64,000 nucleotides of DNA from Pseudocoprococcus catus (GTDB taxonomy: Bacteria; Bacillota; Clostridia; Lachnospirales; Lachnospiraceae): NCBI RefSeq assembly GCF_019734885.1, contig NZ_JAAXCM010000064.1:1-64000 (forward strand), read 5' to 3'. Under the pieces are notes generated by a model. It ran no database searches, was not told where the DNA came from, and was given only the letters and a program-made list of their open reading frames with translations. Below, one piece after another: positions 15,718 to 24,171 of the stretch (positions are counted from its first letter, which is position 1; each line of letters starts with the position of its first letter). The position numbers and the translations under genes are program-made.

Positions 15718-16842
15718 TCAGCCTTGAAACAAATAGTTCAGACAACGGCTGCAATCCTCCAATGGCCATTTTTCTATTCCGTCAAAATCCGCTTCACAAT
15801 CTGTTACAACAGCAATCAAGTTCTTCCCGCAGCAGGATAATGTACGGGATATTATCTCTCTGACGATTTCTATCTTCGGCAATTCACTCTGCTTCATGCC
15901 TTCCACAAGAATAACATCTGCATCTGAAAATCCGCTGATCAGCTGCTGCAAATCGATTTCTTCATCTGCATTGATCATATATCTGTTCTTAGAAAAAATC
16001 GCTGTCGCCGCAGCACCGGCTTGATGATATCTGTAGGTATCTGTTCCCGGCCTGTCCCCTTCAAAATCGTGACCGTCATGTTTGATCACTGCCGCACTTT
16101 TGCCATGGGCTTTTATTTCTTTAAGCAGTTTTTCAATATAGGTGGTCTTGCCGGAATTTTTGATACCGCAGATGCATAATATTTTCTGTTCTTTCGGCAT
16201 GTTCAAAGATGTATTTTTCCACCGTTCATACGCTTCCGGCGTATTGATATTGACAAAATATGTATCCGGGATCCCCATCTCTGCCGATGACACAATCAAA
16301 CAGCGGCTTCGAATCAGCAAATGCATCATTTTATAATCTTTATACCACAGCATTTGCTGAATTACCGGCAAAAGCGACGGGCGATACAGACCACATAAAG
16401 GATGGATTCGTCCACGACTGTCCTGATAAACCAGACAGTCATATCCCTGTTCATACGCATCCGCAGACATCTGAACCAGGCCACCAACCATGTTTTCTGT
16501 TAATTCCGGGACATCGCAGGCTGTCACAAAAATCCATTCATCTTCATCCCTTAACTGCTGCAAGACCGTGTATAGGCCGCCTAAGGGGCCGCAGTCTTTG
16601 ACAACGTCTATAAGCCCATAACAATACTTATCTTTGTACACATTTTGAATAAGCGCCAACTGCGCCGCATCGGCTGCTGACAGATAAATCCTATCTGCTT
16701 TTTCCAATGCCTTGATCTGCCTTTTCAGATAAGATTGGCCTTTTCCATCCTTCAGCAGAAACTTTGGCTGTCCGCCCATTCTGGATGAATGGCCGCCCAA
16801 AAGAATCGCCGCTTTATGACATTTTAAAGACTGCTTTGTCAT
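15718..16842 (-). CDS. MobA-MobB fusion (molybdopterin guanylyltransferase / GTP-binding)
   Basis: Residues 1-190 form a MobA nucleotidyltransferase that attaches GMP to molybdopterin: ILLGGHSSRMGGQPKFLL near residue 13 is the family loop, with TACDVPEL further on. Residues about 205-374 form a MobB P-loop protein: CICGIKNSGKTTYIEKLLKE, VIKHDGHDFEGDRPGTDTYR, and VILVEGMKQSELPKIE. MobA and MobB are usually separate genes, so this is a fusion. It lies 155 bp upstream of the DUF134/NifX pair on the same strand. No moa or moe gene is in the window. Confidence 0.88.
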   Translation of the reverse strand: MTKQSLKCHKAAILLGGHSSRMGGQPKFLLKDGKGQSYLKRQIKALEKADRIYLSAADAAQLALIQNVYKDKYCYGLIDVVKDCGPLGGLYTVLQQLRDEDEWIFVTACDVPELTENMVGGLVQMSADAYEQGYDCLVYQDSRGRIHPLCGLYRPSLLPVIQQMLWYKDYKMMHLLIRSRCLIVSSAEMGIPDTYFVNINTPEAYERWKNTSLNMPKEQKILCICGIKNSGKTTYIEKLLKEIKAHGKSAAVIKHDGHDFEGDRPGTDTYRYHQAGAAATAIFSKNRYMINADEEIDLQQLISGFSDADVILVEGMKQSELPKIEIVREIISRTLSCCGKNLIAVVTDCEADFDGIEKWPLEDCSRCLNYLFQG

Positions 16843-16871
16843 TATTTTTCACTCCCAAATGATATAAAAAT

Positions 16872-16906
16872 CCCCGTATTCCCTTTTAACTAAAGGCAAT
16901 ACGGGG
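16872..16906. terminator. Hairpin between purL and mobAB
   Basis: CCCCGTATT (16872-16880) pairs with AATACGGGG (16898-16906), with inner pairing. It could terminate purL on the minus strand. Confidence 0.65.
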
Positions 16907-16915
16907 GTTATCCTT

Positions 16916-16962
16916 TGTAAACAGGATTCCTCTTATTCTACAACTGAAGTAAACTGCTTACA
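16916..16962 (+). repeat. Terminator-linked interspersed repeat, copy B
   Basis: 47 bp with the same ends as copy A (TGTAAACAGGATTCCTCTT at the start, AAGTAAACTGCTTACA at the end). It starts 9 nt after the hairpin stem and ends 2 bp before the purL stop codon. Confidence 0.7.
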
Positions 16963-16964
16963 CT

Positions 16965-19900
16965 TTATTTAAAATATGCCACACCGGATTCAAAGATCTT
17001 CTGATCCGGATTGCCGTAAATATTTCTTGCAACGGCTTCACCGATTCGCTCGGAATGTCCCATCTTGCCAAGGATACGTCCGTCAGGGCTTGTGATACCC
17101 TCAATAGCCGCATAGGAAGCGTTCGGGTTGAAATCCTCATCCATAGTTGGATTGCCGTCTAAATCAACATACTGGGTTGCCACACAGCCTGCTGCAAAAA
17201 GCTTCTTGATCCATTCATCACTGGCTACGAAACGTCCTTCGCCATGGGAAATCGGGATTGCATAGACTTCACCAGGTACCGCACCTGCCAGCCATGGGGA
17301 TTTGTTGGAAACAACCTTTGTATAAGCCACCTTTGAAATATGACGGCCGATGTTGTTGGTTGTCAGTGTCGGGGAATCCGGCTGCTGCGGTGTAATTTCG
17401 CCGTAAGGCACCAGACCAAGCTTGATCAGTGCCTGGAAACCATTGCAGATACCAAGAGCCAGACCATCTCTCTCATTGAGCAGCTTCATAACCGCTTCTT
17501 TCAGTTTTTCATTTCTGAAAGCTGTAGCAATGAATTTACCGGAACCGTCCGGTTCATCACCGGCTGAGAAACCGCCTGGGAACATAATAATCTGTGCATC
17601 GCTGATACCTTTGACAAAGGCATCGACAGATTCACGGATACCGTCTGCACTTAAGTTTCTGAATACCTGTGTCTGAACTTTTGCACCGGCTTTTTCAAAG
17701 GCTTTCATGGAATCGTATTCGCAGTTTGTACCCGGGAATACAGGGATAAATACCTTTGGTTGTGCAATCTTGTGGTTGCAGATCACAATGCTACCCTCTT
17801 TATAAATCGGTGTCTCAATCTTCTTCTGCTCAACACCTGAACGTGTTGGGAAGACTTTTTCAAGGGTGCCTGTCCATGCTTTCAGTGCCTCATCCATTGT
17901 CACAACAGTGTCACCGTATGTGAACTGTGTATCATCTGTCACTTCACCGATCAGTGTATAAGCCACATTGACTTTATCAAGAGCATCCGCCGGTACTTCT
18001 GCGATCATGCATCCATATTCACCTGTCTTAAACAAATCTTCTGCTTTCACAGTGCTGTCAATCTTAGCGCCCAGCTTGTTGCCGAAAGCCATCTTGGATA
18101 CAGCTGCTGCAACGCCGCCAAAACCGAGTGTATAAGCGGAGATGACAACTTTATCCTGAATCAGCTGATGAATCGCTGTGTAAAGAGCTTTTGCCTGTTC
18201 GTAATCCGGCATATCATAAGCATCTCTTGCAATATCAAACTTCACAATCTTATTGCCGCTCTTCTTGAATTCCGGTGTAATAATATCCTGCTGTTTTGCC
18301 ACATCCACTGCAAAGGAAACAAGGGTTGCCGGTACATGGATATCATTGAAGGAACCGGACATGGAGTCCTTACCGCCGATGGATGGCAGTCCGAAACCGA
18401 TCTGTGCTGTGTATGCACCAAGGAGAGCGCTCATTGGCTCGCCCCAGCCCTTTGCATCCTCAGTCATACGTTTGAAGTATTCCTGGAATGTGAAACGAAT
18501 CTTACTGAAATCACCGCCTGCTGCCACAATCTTAGCAACAGATTCTACAACCGCATAAGCAGCACCGTGATATGGGCTCCAATTGGAAAGATATGGGTTA
18601 AAACCATAGCTCATCATAGTGACTGTATCTGTTTTGCCCTTTAATACAGGGAGTTTTGCTACCATGGACTGTGTCGGTGTCAGCTGATATTTGCCGCCGA
18701 ATGGCATAAATACGCTGCCTGCGCCAATGGAAGCATCAAACATTTCCACAAGACCTTTCTGTGAGCAAACATTTAAATCTGCCAGATCTTTCAGCCATGC
18801 TGCTTTCACATCAGCCACATCTGCCTTTTCTTCAAAATAGCTGTCTGCCTTTGAAGCTGTGCCTACGATAACATCTGTTTCCTGATGAGCACCGTTTGTA
18901 TCAAGAAAAGCTCTGGAAATATTCACGATTTCCTTGCCTCTCCAGTGCATCACAAGACGTGGGTCTTCTGTTACCTCAGCCACGCAGGTTGCCTCAAGAT
19001 TTTCTTCTTCGGCATAAGCCATAAATTTGTCCACATCCTTCGGATCAATGACAACCGCCATACGCTCCTGGGATTCTGAAATTGCCAGTTCTGTTCCGTC
19101 AAGGCCGGCATATTTCTTCGGTACTTTGTCTAACTGGATCTGAAGACCTGCTGCCAGCTCGCCGATAGCAACGGATACACCGCCGGCACCAAAGTCGTTG
19201 CATTTCTTAATCAGGCGTGAAACTTCCGGACGTCTGAACAGACGCTGAAGCTTTCTCTCTGTCGGCGCATTACCTTTCTGAACTTCCGCACCGCAGGTGT
19301 CGATGGACTGGGAGTTATGAGCCTTTGATGAGCCTGTTGCACCGCCGCAGCCATCACGGCCTGTACGTCCACCCAGGAGAATAATAATATCTCCCGGATC
19401 AGAAGTCTCTCTGATAACATTGCTTCTAGGAGCTGCTGCCATCACCGCACCGATTTCCATACGTTTTGCCACATAGTCCGGATGATAGATCTCATTGACA
19501 AGACCTGTAGCCAGACCAATCTGGTTACCATAGGAACTGTAGCCGCTGGCTGCACCTGTTACCAGTTTTCTCTGAGGCAGCTTGCCTTCCAGCGTCTTTT
19601 CCATCGGTACTGTCGGATCAGCCGCACCTGTCACACGCATGGCCTGATAAACATAAGTACGTCCTGACAGTGGGTCACGGATCGCACCGCCGAGGCAGGT
19701 AGCTGCACCACCGAAAGGCTCGATTTCTGTTGGATGATTATGTGTCTCATTCTTAAAGTTAATGAGCCACTCTTCTGTCTTTCCGTCAATCTCAACAGGA
19801 ACAATAATACTGCAGGCATTGATCTCGTCTGTTTCTTCCTGATCATCTAACTTGCCGTCTTTCTTCAGTTTTCTCATAGCCATCAGGGCAATATCCATCA

Positions 19901-20723
19901 GGGAAACATATTTATCCTTGCGTCCTGCAAAGATTTCTGCACGATGGGCCTGATACATATCATAAGCAGCCTGCATCGGTGCCTTATAATCACCATCCTC
20001 AAATGTGACATTCTTCAATTCAGTCTGGAATGTGGTATGACGGCAATGATCAGACCAGTATGTATCCAGCACTCGAATCTCTGTCATAGACGGATCACGA
20101 CTCTCTTCTGCCGCAAAATGTTCCTGAATAAACTGGAAATCCTTGAATGTCATGGCCAGTCCCAGAGAATCATACAGTGCCTTTAATTCTGCTTCCGGCA
20201 TGGTTCTGAAGCCATCAAAAATCTTCACATCTGCCGGTTCTTCATATTCTGTCACCAGTGTTTCAGGCTTATCTGCATTGTTCTCTCTGGAATCTACAGG
20301 GTTGATACAGAAATCTTTGATATGCGCCAGTTCCTCCTCAGAACATGCGCCGGCAATCACATAGGTTGTTGCGGAACGGATCACCGGTTCTTCATTTTCA
20401 TTCAAAAGCTTGACGCACTGTTCAGCAGAATCGGCTCTCTGATCAAACTGTCCAGGCAGTGCCTCAACAGAAAAAGCAGTTTCTCCTTCCTGCATCGGAA
20501 ATGCTTCTTCATATAATACATCAACCGGAGGCTCTGAAAAAATCGTAATCTTAGCCTCCTCATAAGTTTTGTCGGAAATATTTTCAATGTCATAACGAAT
20601 GAGTACACGAACACCAGTTACTGTGCGGATACCAAGGTAATCACGGATATTCTCAAACAAATCCTTGGCTGCTACGGCATAAGCCGGTTTCTTCTCCACA
20701 TATATTCTTCTAACGCTGCTCAT
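16965..20723 (-). CDS. purL: Phosphoribosylformylglycinamidine synthase, fused PurL-PurQ
   Basis: Catalyses the fourth step of purine synthesis (FGAR to FGAM with glutamine). The 1252-aa single-chain form carries an N-terminal PurS-like region, two AIRS-like ATPase halves (SDHCRHTTF, then NETHNHPTEIEPFGGAATCLGG near residue 325, and a second KDSMSG repeat) and a C-terminal class I amidotransferase (VFPGTNCEYD, LGICNGFQ with the nucleophile near Cys1096, and SHGEGRFV). This fusion is common in Lachnospiraceae and Bacteroidetes. It is monocistronic, and I see no purine riboswitch in the 190-bp leader. Start at 20723 with GGGAGG upstream. Confidence 0.97.
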   Translation of the reverse strand: MSSVRRIYVEKKPAYAVAAKDLFENIRDYLGIRTVTGVRVLIRYDIENISDKTYEEAKITIFSEPPVDVLYEEAFPMQEGETAFSVEALPGQFDQRADSAEQCVKLLNENEEPVIRSATTYVIAGACSEEELAHIKDFCINPVDSRENNADKPETLVTEYEEPADVKIFDGFRTMPEAELKALYDSLGLAMTFKDFQFIQEHFAAEESRDPSMTEIRVLDTYWSDHCRHTTFQTELKNVTFEDGDYKAPMQAAYDMYQAHRAEIFAGRKDKYVSLMDIALMAMRKLKKDGKLDDQEETDEINACSIIVPVEIDGKTEEWLINFKNETHNHPTEIEPFGGAATCLGGAIRDPLSGRTYVYQAMRVTGAADPTVPMEKTLEGKLPQRKLVTGAASGYSSYGNQIGLATGLVNEIYHPDYVAKRMEIGAVMAAAPRSNVIRETSDPGDIIILLGGRTGRDGCGGATGSSKAHNSQSIDTCGAEVQKGNAPTERKLQRLFRRPEVSRLIKKCNDFGAGGVSVAIGELAAGLQIQLDKVPKKYAGLDGTELAISESQERMAVVIDPKDVDKFMAYAEEENLEATCVAEVTEDPRLVMHWRGKEIVNISRAFLDTNGAHQETDVIVGTASKADSYFEEKADVADVKAAWLKDLADLNVCSQKGLVEMFDASIGAGSVFMPFGGKYQLTPTQSMVAKLPVLKGKTDTVTMMSYGFNPYLSNWSPYHGAAYAVVESVAKIVAAGGDFSKIRFTFQEYFKRMTEDAKGWGEPMSALLGAYTAQIGFGLPSIGGKDSMSGSFNDIHVPATLVSFAVDVAKQQDIITPEFKKSGNKIVKFDIARDAYDMPDYEQAKALYTAIHQLIQDKVVISAYTLGFGGVAAAVSKMAFGNKLGAKIDSTVKAEDLFKTGEYGCMIAEVPADALDKVNVAYTLIGEVTDDTQFTYGDTVVTMDEALKAWTGTLEKVFPTRSGVEQKKIETPIYKEGSIVICNHKIAQPKVFIPVFPGTNCEYDSMKAFEKAGAKVQTQVFRNLSADGIRESVDAFVKGISDAQIIMFPGGFSAGDEPDGSGKFIATAFRNEKLKEAVMKLLNERDGLALGICNGFQALIKLGLVPYGEITPQQPDSPTLTTNNIGRHISKVAYTKVVSNKSPWLAGAVPGEVYAIPISHGEGRFVASDEWIKKLFAAGCVATQYVDLDGNPTMDEDFNPNASYAAIEGITSPDGRILGKMGHSERIGEAVARNIYGNPDQKIFESGVAYFK

Positions 20724-20915
20724 AATGACCTCCCTTAATTCGGCATGGTATCTTAATTTACCTTTTTACTATATCACAAATATTTTTATTAATAAAATTA
20801 ATATATTTAAATTCATTTATGACTTCAGCTAATGATCAAATCTGCATAAAAACAAACATACTGCTTATCCTATCTATAAAGAGCACTCATCATTTTATAA
20901 GGAGATGTAATAATT

Positions 20916-21101
20916 ATGGCAAAAAAATCCATTACCAGGCATAATGCAAAATGTGATCACCTGGATTATCTGAAAACAAGTGCTTCCGACACGGAATGCA
21001 CCGGCGTTGTTTACACCGGACCCCTGAATGATGTAGAACTGGATAATATTAACGATGTCTATGCCTTTGAGCCGGAACCGGCAAAAAAAAGAGAAGTCTG
21101 A
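20916..21101 (+). CDS. Small conserved-looking hypothetical protein
   Basis: A 61-aa polar protein with AAGGAG upstream of the ATG and its own terminator, so it is probably a real single-gene unit. It contains KCDHLDYLKTSASDTECTG, whose two cysteines could bind a metal, and a proline/glutamate C-terminus. No transmembrane segment. I do not recognise a family. Confidence 0.6.
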   Translation: MAKKSITRHNAKCDHLDYLKTSASDTECTGVVYTGPLNDVELDNINDVYAFEPEPAKKREV

Positions 21102-21119
21102 GAAAATTTTTATATCCCC

Positions 21120-21163
21120 AAAAAGCTTTCTATGCTACAATTCTTTTATAGAAAGCTTTTTTA
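21120..21163 (+). terminator. Terminator of the 61-aa gene
   Basis: AAAAAGCTTTCTA pairs with TAGAAAGCTTTTTT. Confidence 0.75.
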
Positions 21164-21262
21164 TTTAGATTTTTTTTACAATCATTAATACCACTATCCG
21201 GGTAACCCGTTAAAGACGTGAAGCGTCTTTCATTCTCTTTCATATTCCCTCAGGAGGTTCTT

Positions 21263-22090
21263 ATGCTGAAAAAATATTCTATTCCAATCATTATGTGGCT
21301 GGTTTTTGAAAGTATTGCCATCATTCTCTGGCAGACACTGGACAATATCTTTTATCTTTTTAATTTTTCATACATAGGCACATCCATTGCCATCGGACTT
21401 TTTCTCTTTGCCCGCAAACAGCAATATGCCCGCCATGTCATTCAGTTTGCCGTTGGGCTTTATATGCTGGGCTATCTCGGCTTTCTTCAGCATGAAAACA
21501 TGCAGATTGAAGGTTTTTGGTATTATCTGTTCCTGGGTGTTTTTGAAGCTGCCACCATTCACTATGCCGTGGCCAAAATCTTTGGACCATTTATCTTCGG
21601 ACGGGGCTGGTGCGGCTATGCTTGTTGGACAGCTATGATCCTTGATTTACTGCCTTTTAAAACACCCGCATCTTCCCGCAGAAAATGGGGATTCATCCGC
21701 TATATTGTTTTTGTCGGTTCCCTGCTTTTTGTCAGCAGCCTTTTTCTGCTTCATGTCCAAAACATTGAACAAATTATGTGGTACAGTTTTCTCATCGGCA
21801 ATCTTATATACTATGTTGTTGGCATTGCACTGGCTTTTATCTGCAAAGACAACCGGGCTTTCTGCAAATATATCTGTCCTGTCACCGTCTTTTTGAAGCC
21901 GGCCAGCCGTTTTGCCCTTTTCCATATCAAACTGGACCCGGACAAATGTATCAGCTGCAAAAAATGCGAAAAAAACTGCCCGATGAATGTTGAGATTCTC
22001 AACATAACCGAGCAGCATAAAAACCGTTCCGAATGTATTCTCTGTATGCAGTGCGTGGACGAGTGTCCGAAAGGTGCTTTAAAACTGTAG
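21263..22090 (+). CDS. NapH-like membrane polyferredoxin
   Basis: A membrane electron-transfer protein. About five hydrophobic helices occupy residues 5-190. GRGWCGYACWTAM (about 112-124) and FCKYICPVTVFLKP (about 200) match the cysteine motifs of the NapH/CcoG/NosR group. Two 4Fe-4S clusters follow: CISCKKCEKNCP (about 230) and CILCMQCVDECP (about 257). It likely passes electrons between a quinone or flavodoxin pool and an unknown oxidoreductase. I chose the start at 21263 because AGGAGG lies just upstream. No reductase partner is adjacent. Confidence 0.82.
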   Translation: MLKKYSIPIIMWLVFESIAIILWQTLDNIFYLFNFSYIGTSIAIGLFLFARKQQYARHVIQFAVGLYMLGYLGFLQHENMQIEGFWYYLFLGVFEAATIHYAVAKIFGPFIFGRGWCGYACWTAMILDLLPFKTPASSRRKWGFIRYIVFVGSLLFVSSLFLLHVQNIEQIMWYSFLIGNLIYYVVGIALAFICKDNRAFCKYICPVTVFLKPASRFALFHIKLDPDKCISCKKCEKNCPMNVEILNITEQHKNRSECILCMQCVDECPKGALKL

Positions 22091-22092
22091 CC

Positions 22093-22235
22093 TTATTTAT
22101 GCAATCGCCGTATCACCTTAAACACCACCGTGTTTTCCAGTACCAGCGGTTCATTGTGGGCAAAGAAGACGATACCGTCCGTAGGTGCCACGATCTGCAT
22201 GGTGACATCTCCTTCATAAGGATCGATAACTAATA
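22093..22235 (-). pseudogene. C-terminal remnant of an M14 / succinylglutamate desuccinylase-like peptidase
   Basis: In one minus-strand frame the DNA encodes IDPYEGDVTMQIVAPTDG, then IVFFAHNEPL and FKVIRRLHK to a stop at 22093-22095. This is the closing beta domain of the succinylglutamate desuccinylase/aspartoacylase branch of M14 metallopeptidases. Nothing of the zinc-binding catalytic domain remains. It is joined directly to the 5' fragment of an ATP-grasp gene, out of frame. Confidence 0.72.
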
Positions 22236-22517
22236 AGTGCCGATGACACAACTGTTTCTACTATTATCATCTACCATACCATCTTTGATAATTTTTTTCT
22301 CACCATAGACATCCTGCAAAAAGTAATTCAGTGCCTTCACTCTCTGAATAAGGCCTTTTTCAATAGTAGCAAATTGATCCGCCGGTATGACACGTGGAAT
22401 AGCATCAAAGGGAAAAAGCTGTTCTTTAAAATTTCCATTCTTATATATTCCAAACCGTACGCCATATCGTGCCAGCATGTCATTAATCAACGCTTTATTA
22501 TCCAATAATTCCTGCAT
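22230..22517 (-). pseudogene. N-terminal remnant of a circularly permuted ATP-grasp gene
   Basis: A 95-codon fragment matching the start of the circularly permuted type-2 ATP-grasp family (COG2308): QLFPFDAIPRVIPADQF near residue 33, then LIQRVKALNYFLQDVYGEKK. Intact members run beyond 450 residues, and the ATP-binding part is absent here. The frame ends 9 residues after DDNSRNS. ATP-grasp and M14-type genes often sit in one operon, so a deletion removing the end of one and most of the other explains the join. Confidence 0.78.
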
Positions 22518-22690
22518 GTACTGACGCCTCCCTCTTCACGTTTTTCATCACCGTTTTTTTCTTAAGCCACCATTACTTTTTTCACTTCACAGTTATCATT
22601 TACTTTCTACGCATTTTATGATATATTTTAATTATTCTTACTAATAAATAAAACAGTTTTTATTTATAACTGCTGTTAACCGGAGGAACT

Positions 22691-23578
22691 ATGGATATCA
22701 ATTACGAACTTTATAAAGTTTTCTATTATGTTGCCAAGACACTCAGCTTTTCTGACGCTTCCAAGCGCCTGTTCATCTCACAGTCCGCAGTCAGTCAGTC
22801 GATCAAAGCTCTGGAGAAGAAGCTGAACCAACATCTCTTTATTCGAAGCACCAAGCGTGTCAAATTAACTCCGGAAGGTGAAGTTCTCTTCAAGCACATC
22901 GAACCTGCCGTGAATCTGATCATGCGCGGTGAGAACCAGATCCTGGATGCCAATGCATTAAATGGCGGACAGCTTCGTATCGGTGCCAGCGATACCATCT
23001 GCCGATATTATCTGGTTCCTTATCTTCAGGCTTTCCATGAGCATTTCCCGAATGTCCATATCAAAGTCACGAACGGTACCTCCGGCAAGTGCGTGGATTT
23101 TCTTGAAAACGGTCAGGTTGACTTAATTGTTACCAACTATCCGAATCCTCGAATGAATACCGTAGGCAATATCCGCAAGGTCAAGGATTTCAAGGATGTT
23201 TTCATTGCCAACAGGAACTTTGAACATCTGAAGAATCATCCTCTGAACTTTGAAGAACTGCTGCAGTATCCGATTCTGATGCTGGACAAGAGCAGTATGA
23301 CCAGCGAATTTCTTCACAACATCTGCCAACAGCGCCAGTTGGATCTGGTACCCGAAGTCGAACTCAGCAGTAACGATCTGCTGATTGACCTTGCCCGTAT
23401 CGGCCTTGGCATTGCGTTTATTCCTGACTTCTGCCTGCCTGATGACGACCCTGACCTTTTCAAACTGACCATGTCTGAAGTTTTCCCATCCCGTCAGCTG
23501 GTTGTCGGATATAACGACAAGCTGCCGATATCCGAAGCTGCGAAGTATTTTATTGAAAGTCTGAACGAGGATAAATAA
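22691..23578 (+). CDS. LysR family transcriptional regulator
   Basis: A 295-aa LysR-type regulator: winged helix-turn-helix at residues 1-60 (ASKRLFISQSAVSQSIKALE), then a periplasmic-binding-protein-like effector domain with QLRIGASDTICRYYLVPYL at about 93. GGAGG lies 5 nt before the ATG. The neighbours are the broken ATP-grasp locus, transcribed divergently, and DUF1292, so its original target may be the lost locus. The effector is unknown. Confidence 0.9.
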   Translation: MDINYELYKVFYYVAKTLSFSDASKRLFISQSAVSQSIKALEKKLNQHLFIRSTKRVKLTPEGEVLFKHIEPAVNLIMRGENQILDANALNGGQLRIGASDTICRYYLVPYLQAFHEHFPNVHIKVTNGTSGKCVDFLENGQVDLIVTNYPNPRMNTVGNIRKVKDFKDVFIANRNFEHLKNHPLNFEELLQYPILMLDKSSMTSEFLHNICQQRQLDLVPEVELSSNDLLIDLARIGLGIAFIPDFCLPDDDPDLFKLTMSEVFPSRQLVVGYNDKLPISEAAKYFIESLNEDK

Positions 23579-23645
23579 CTACTCAGTGAGGAAATGAAAC
23601 CTGACAAATCATTGAATGATGAGCTAATCAAACACTGAAATCGAA

Positions 23646-23689
23646 AAAAGCTGCTGCTCTGCGGTCATACCGTAAAGCTGCAGCTTTAT
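23646..23689. terminator. Terminator between LysR and DUF1292 genes
   Basis: A nested hairpin with outer arms AAAGCTGC/GCAGCTTT and an inner GCGGT/ACCGT pairing. Confidence 0.55.
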
Positions 23690-23717
23690 CTATGTGTGTT
23701 GTTTTATTCTCTGCGAC

Positions 23718-24038
23718 TTACTCTGCGCCGTTGAATAACTCATTGAACTCCTGTTCATCGAGCATCTCATCGAAATAATCTGATACAAGTTCAAACTCAT
23801 CATCATCTTCGATTGTCTCCAGATTCACCTCATCATCGCCCAATTCTTCAAAACGATACAGGAAGATCTGTGCATCTTCTTCCACATGTCCTTCGTCATT
23901 CATAGGCAGAAGTGCGATATACTCTCTGTTATTCACCGGAAAAACATTCAAAACGATACATTCCAGCTTTCCGCCGTCATCCAGATCAAGTGTCATTGTA
24001 TCTCTGTCTTTAAACTCAGAGTCTTTTGGTTGTCCCAT
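23718..24038 (-). CDS. DUF1292 domain protein
   Basis: A 106-aa acidic protein of the DUF1292 family (B. subtilis YrzB-like): MTLDLDDGGKLECIVLNVF, then EYIALLPM and QIFLYRFEE, followed by an acidic tail. It is soluble with no known activity. The gene is alone; the UvrD-like helicase gene ends 134 bp upstream. Confidence 0.85.
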   Translation of the reverse strand: MGQPKDSEFKDRDTMTLDLDDGGKLECIVLNVFPVNNREYIALLPMNDEGHVEEDAQIFLYRFEELGDDEVNLETIEDDDEFELVSDYFDEMLDEQEFNELFNGAE

Positions 24039-24171
24039 TTATTTACCTCGTTTCATAAAAAATGTATAACTGCCGGCAAATGCGATTGGATGTGCAGCCG
24101 CCCACAAACAGTTACAAAATCAAACAATCCGTTCCCTAATTTTATATCATACTTCCTGTATTTTTTCAATA

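Noticed and set aside
16965-20900. Purine riboswitch before purL
   Set aside because: The 190-bp leader shows none of the conserved loop sequences of purine riboswitches and no terminator hairpin.
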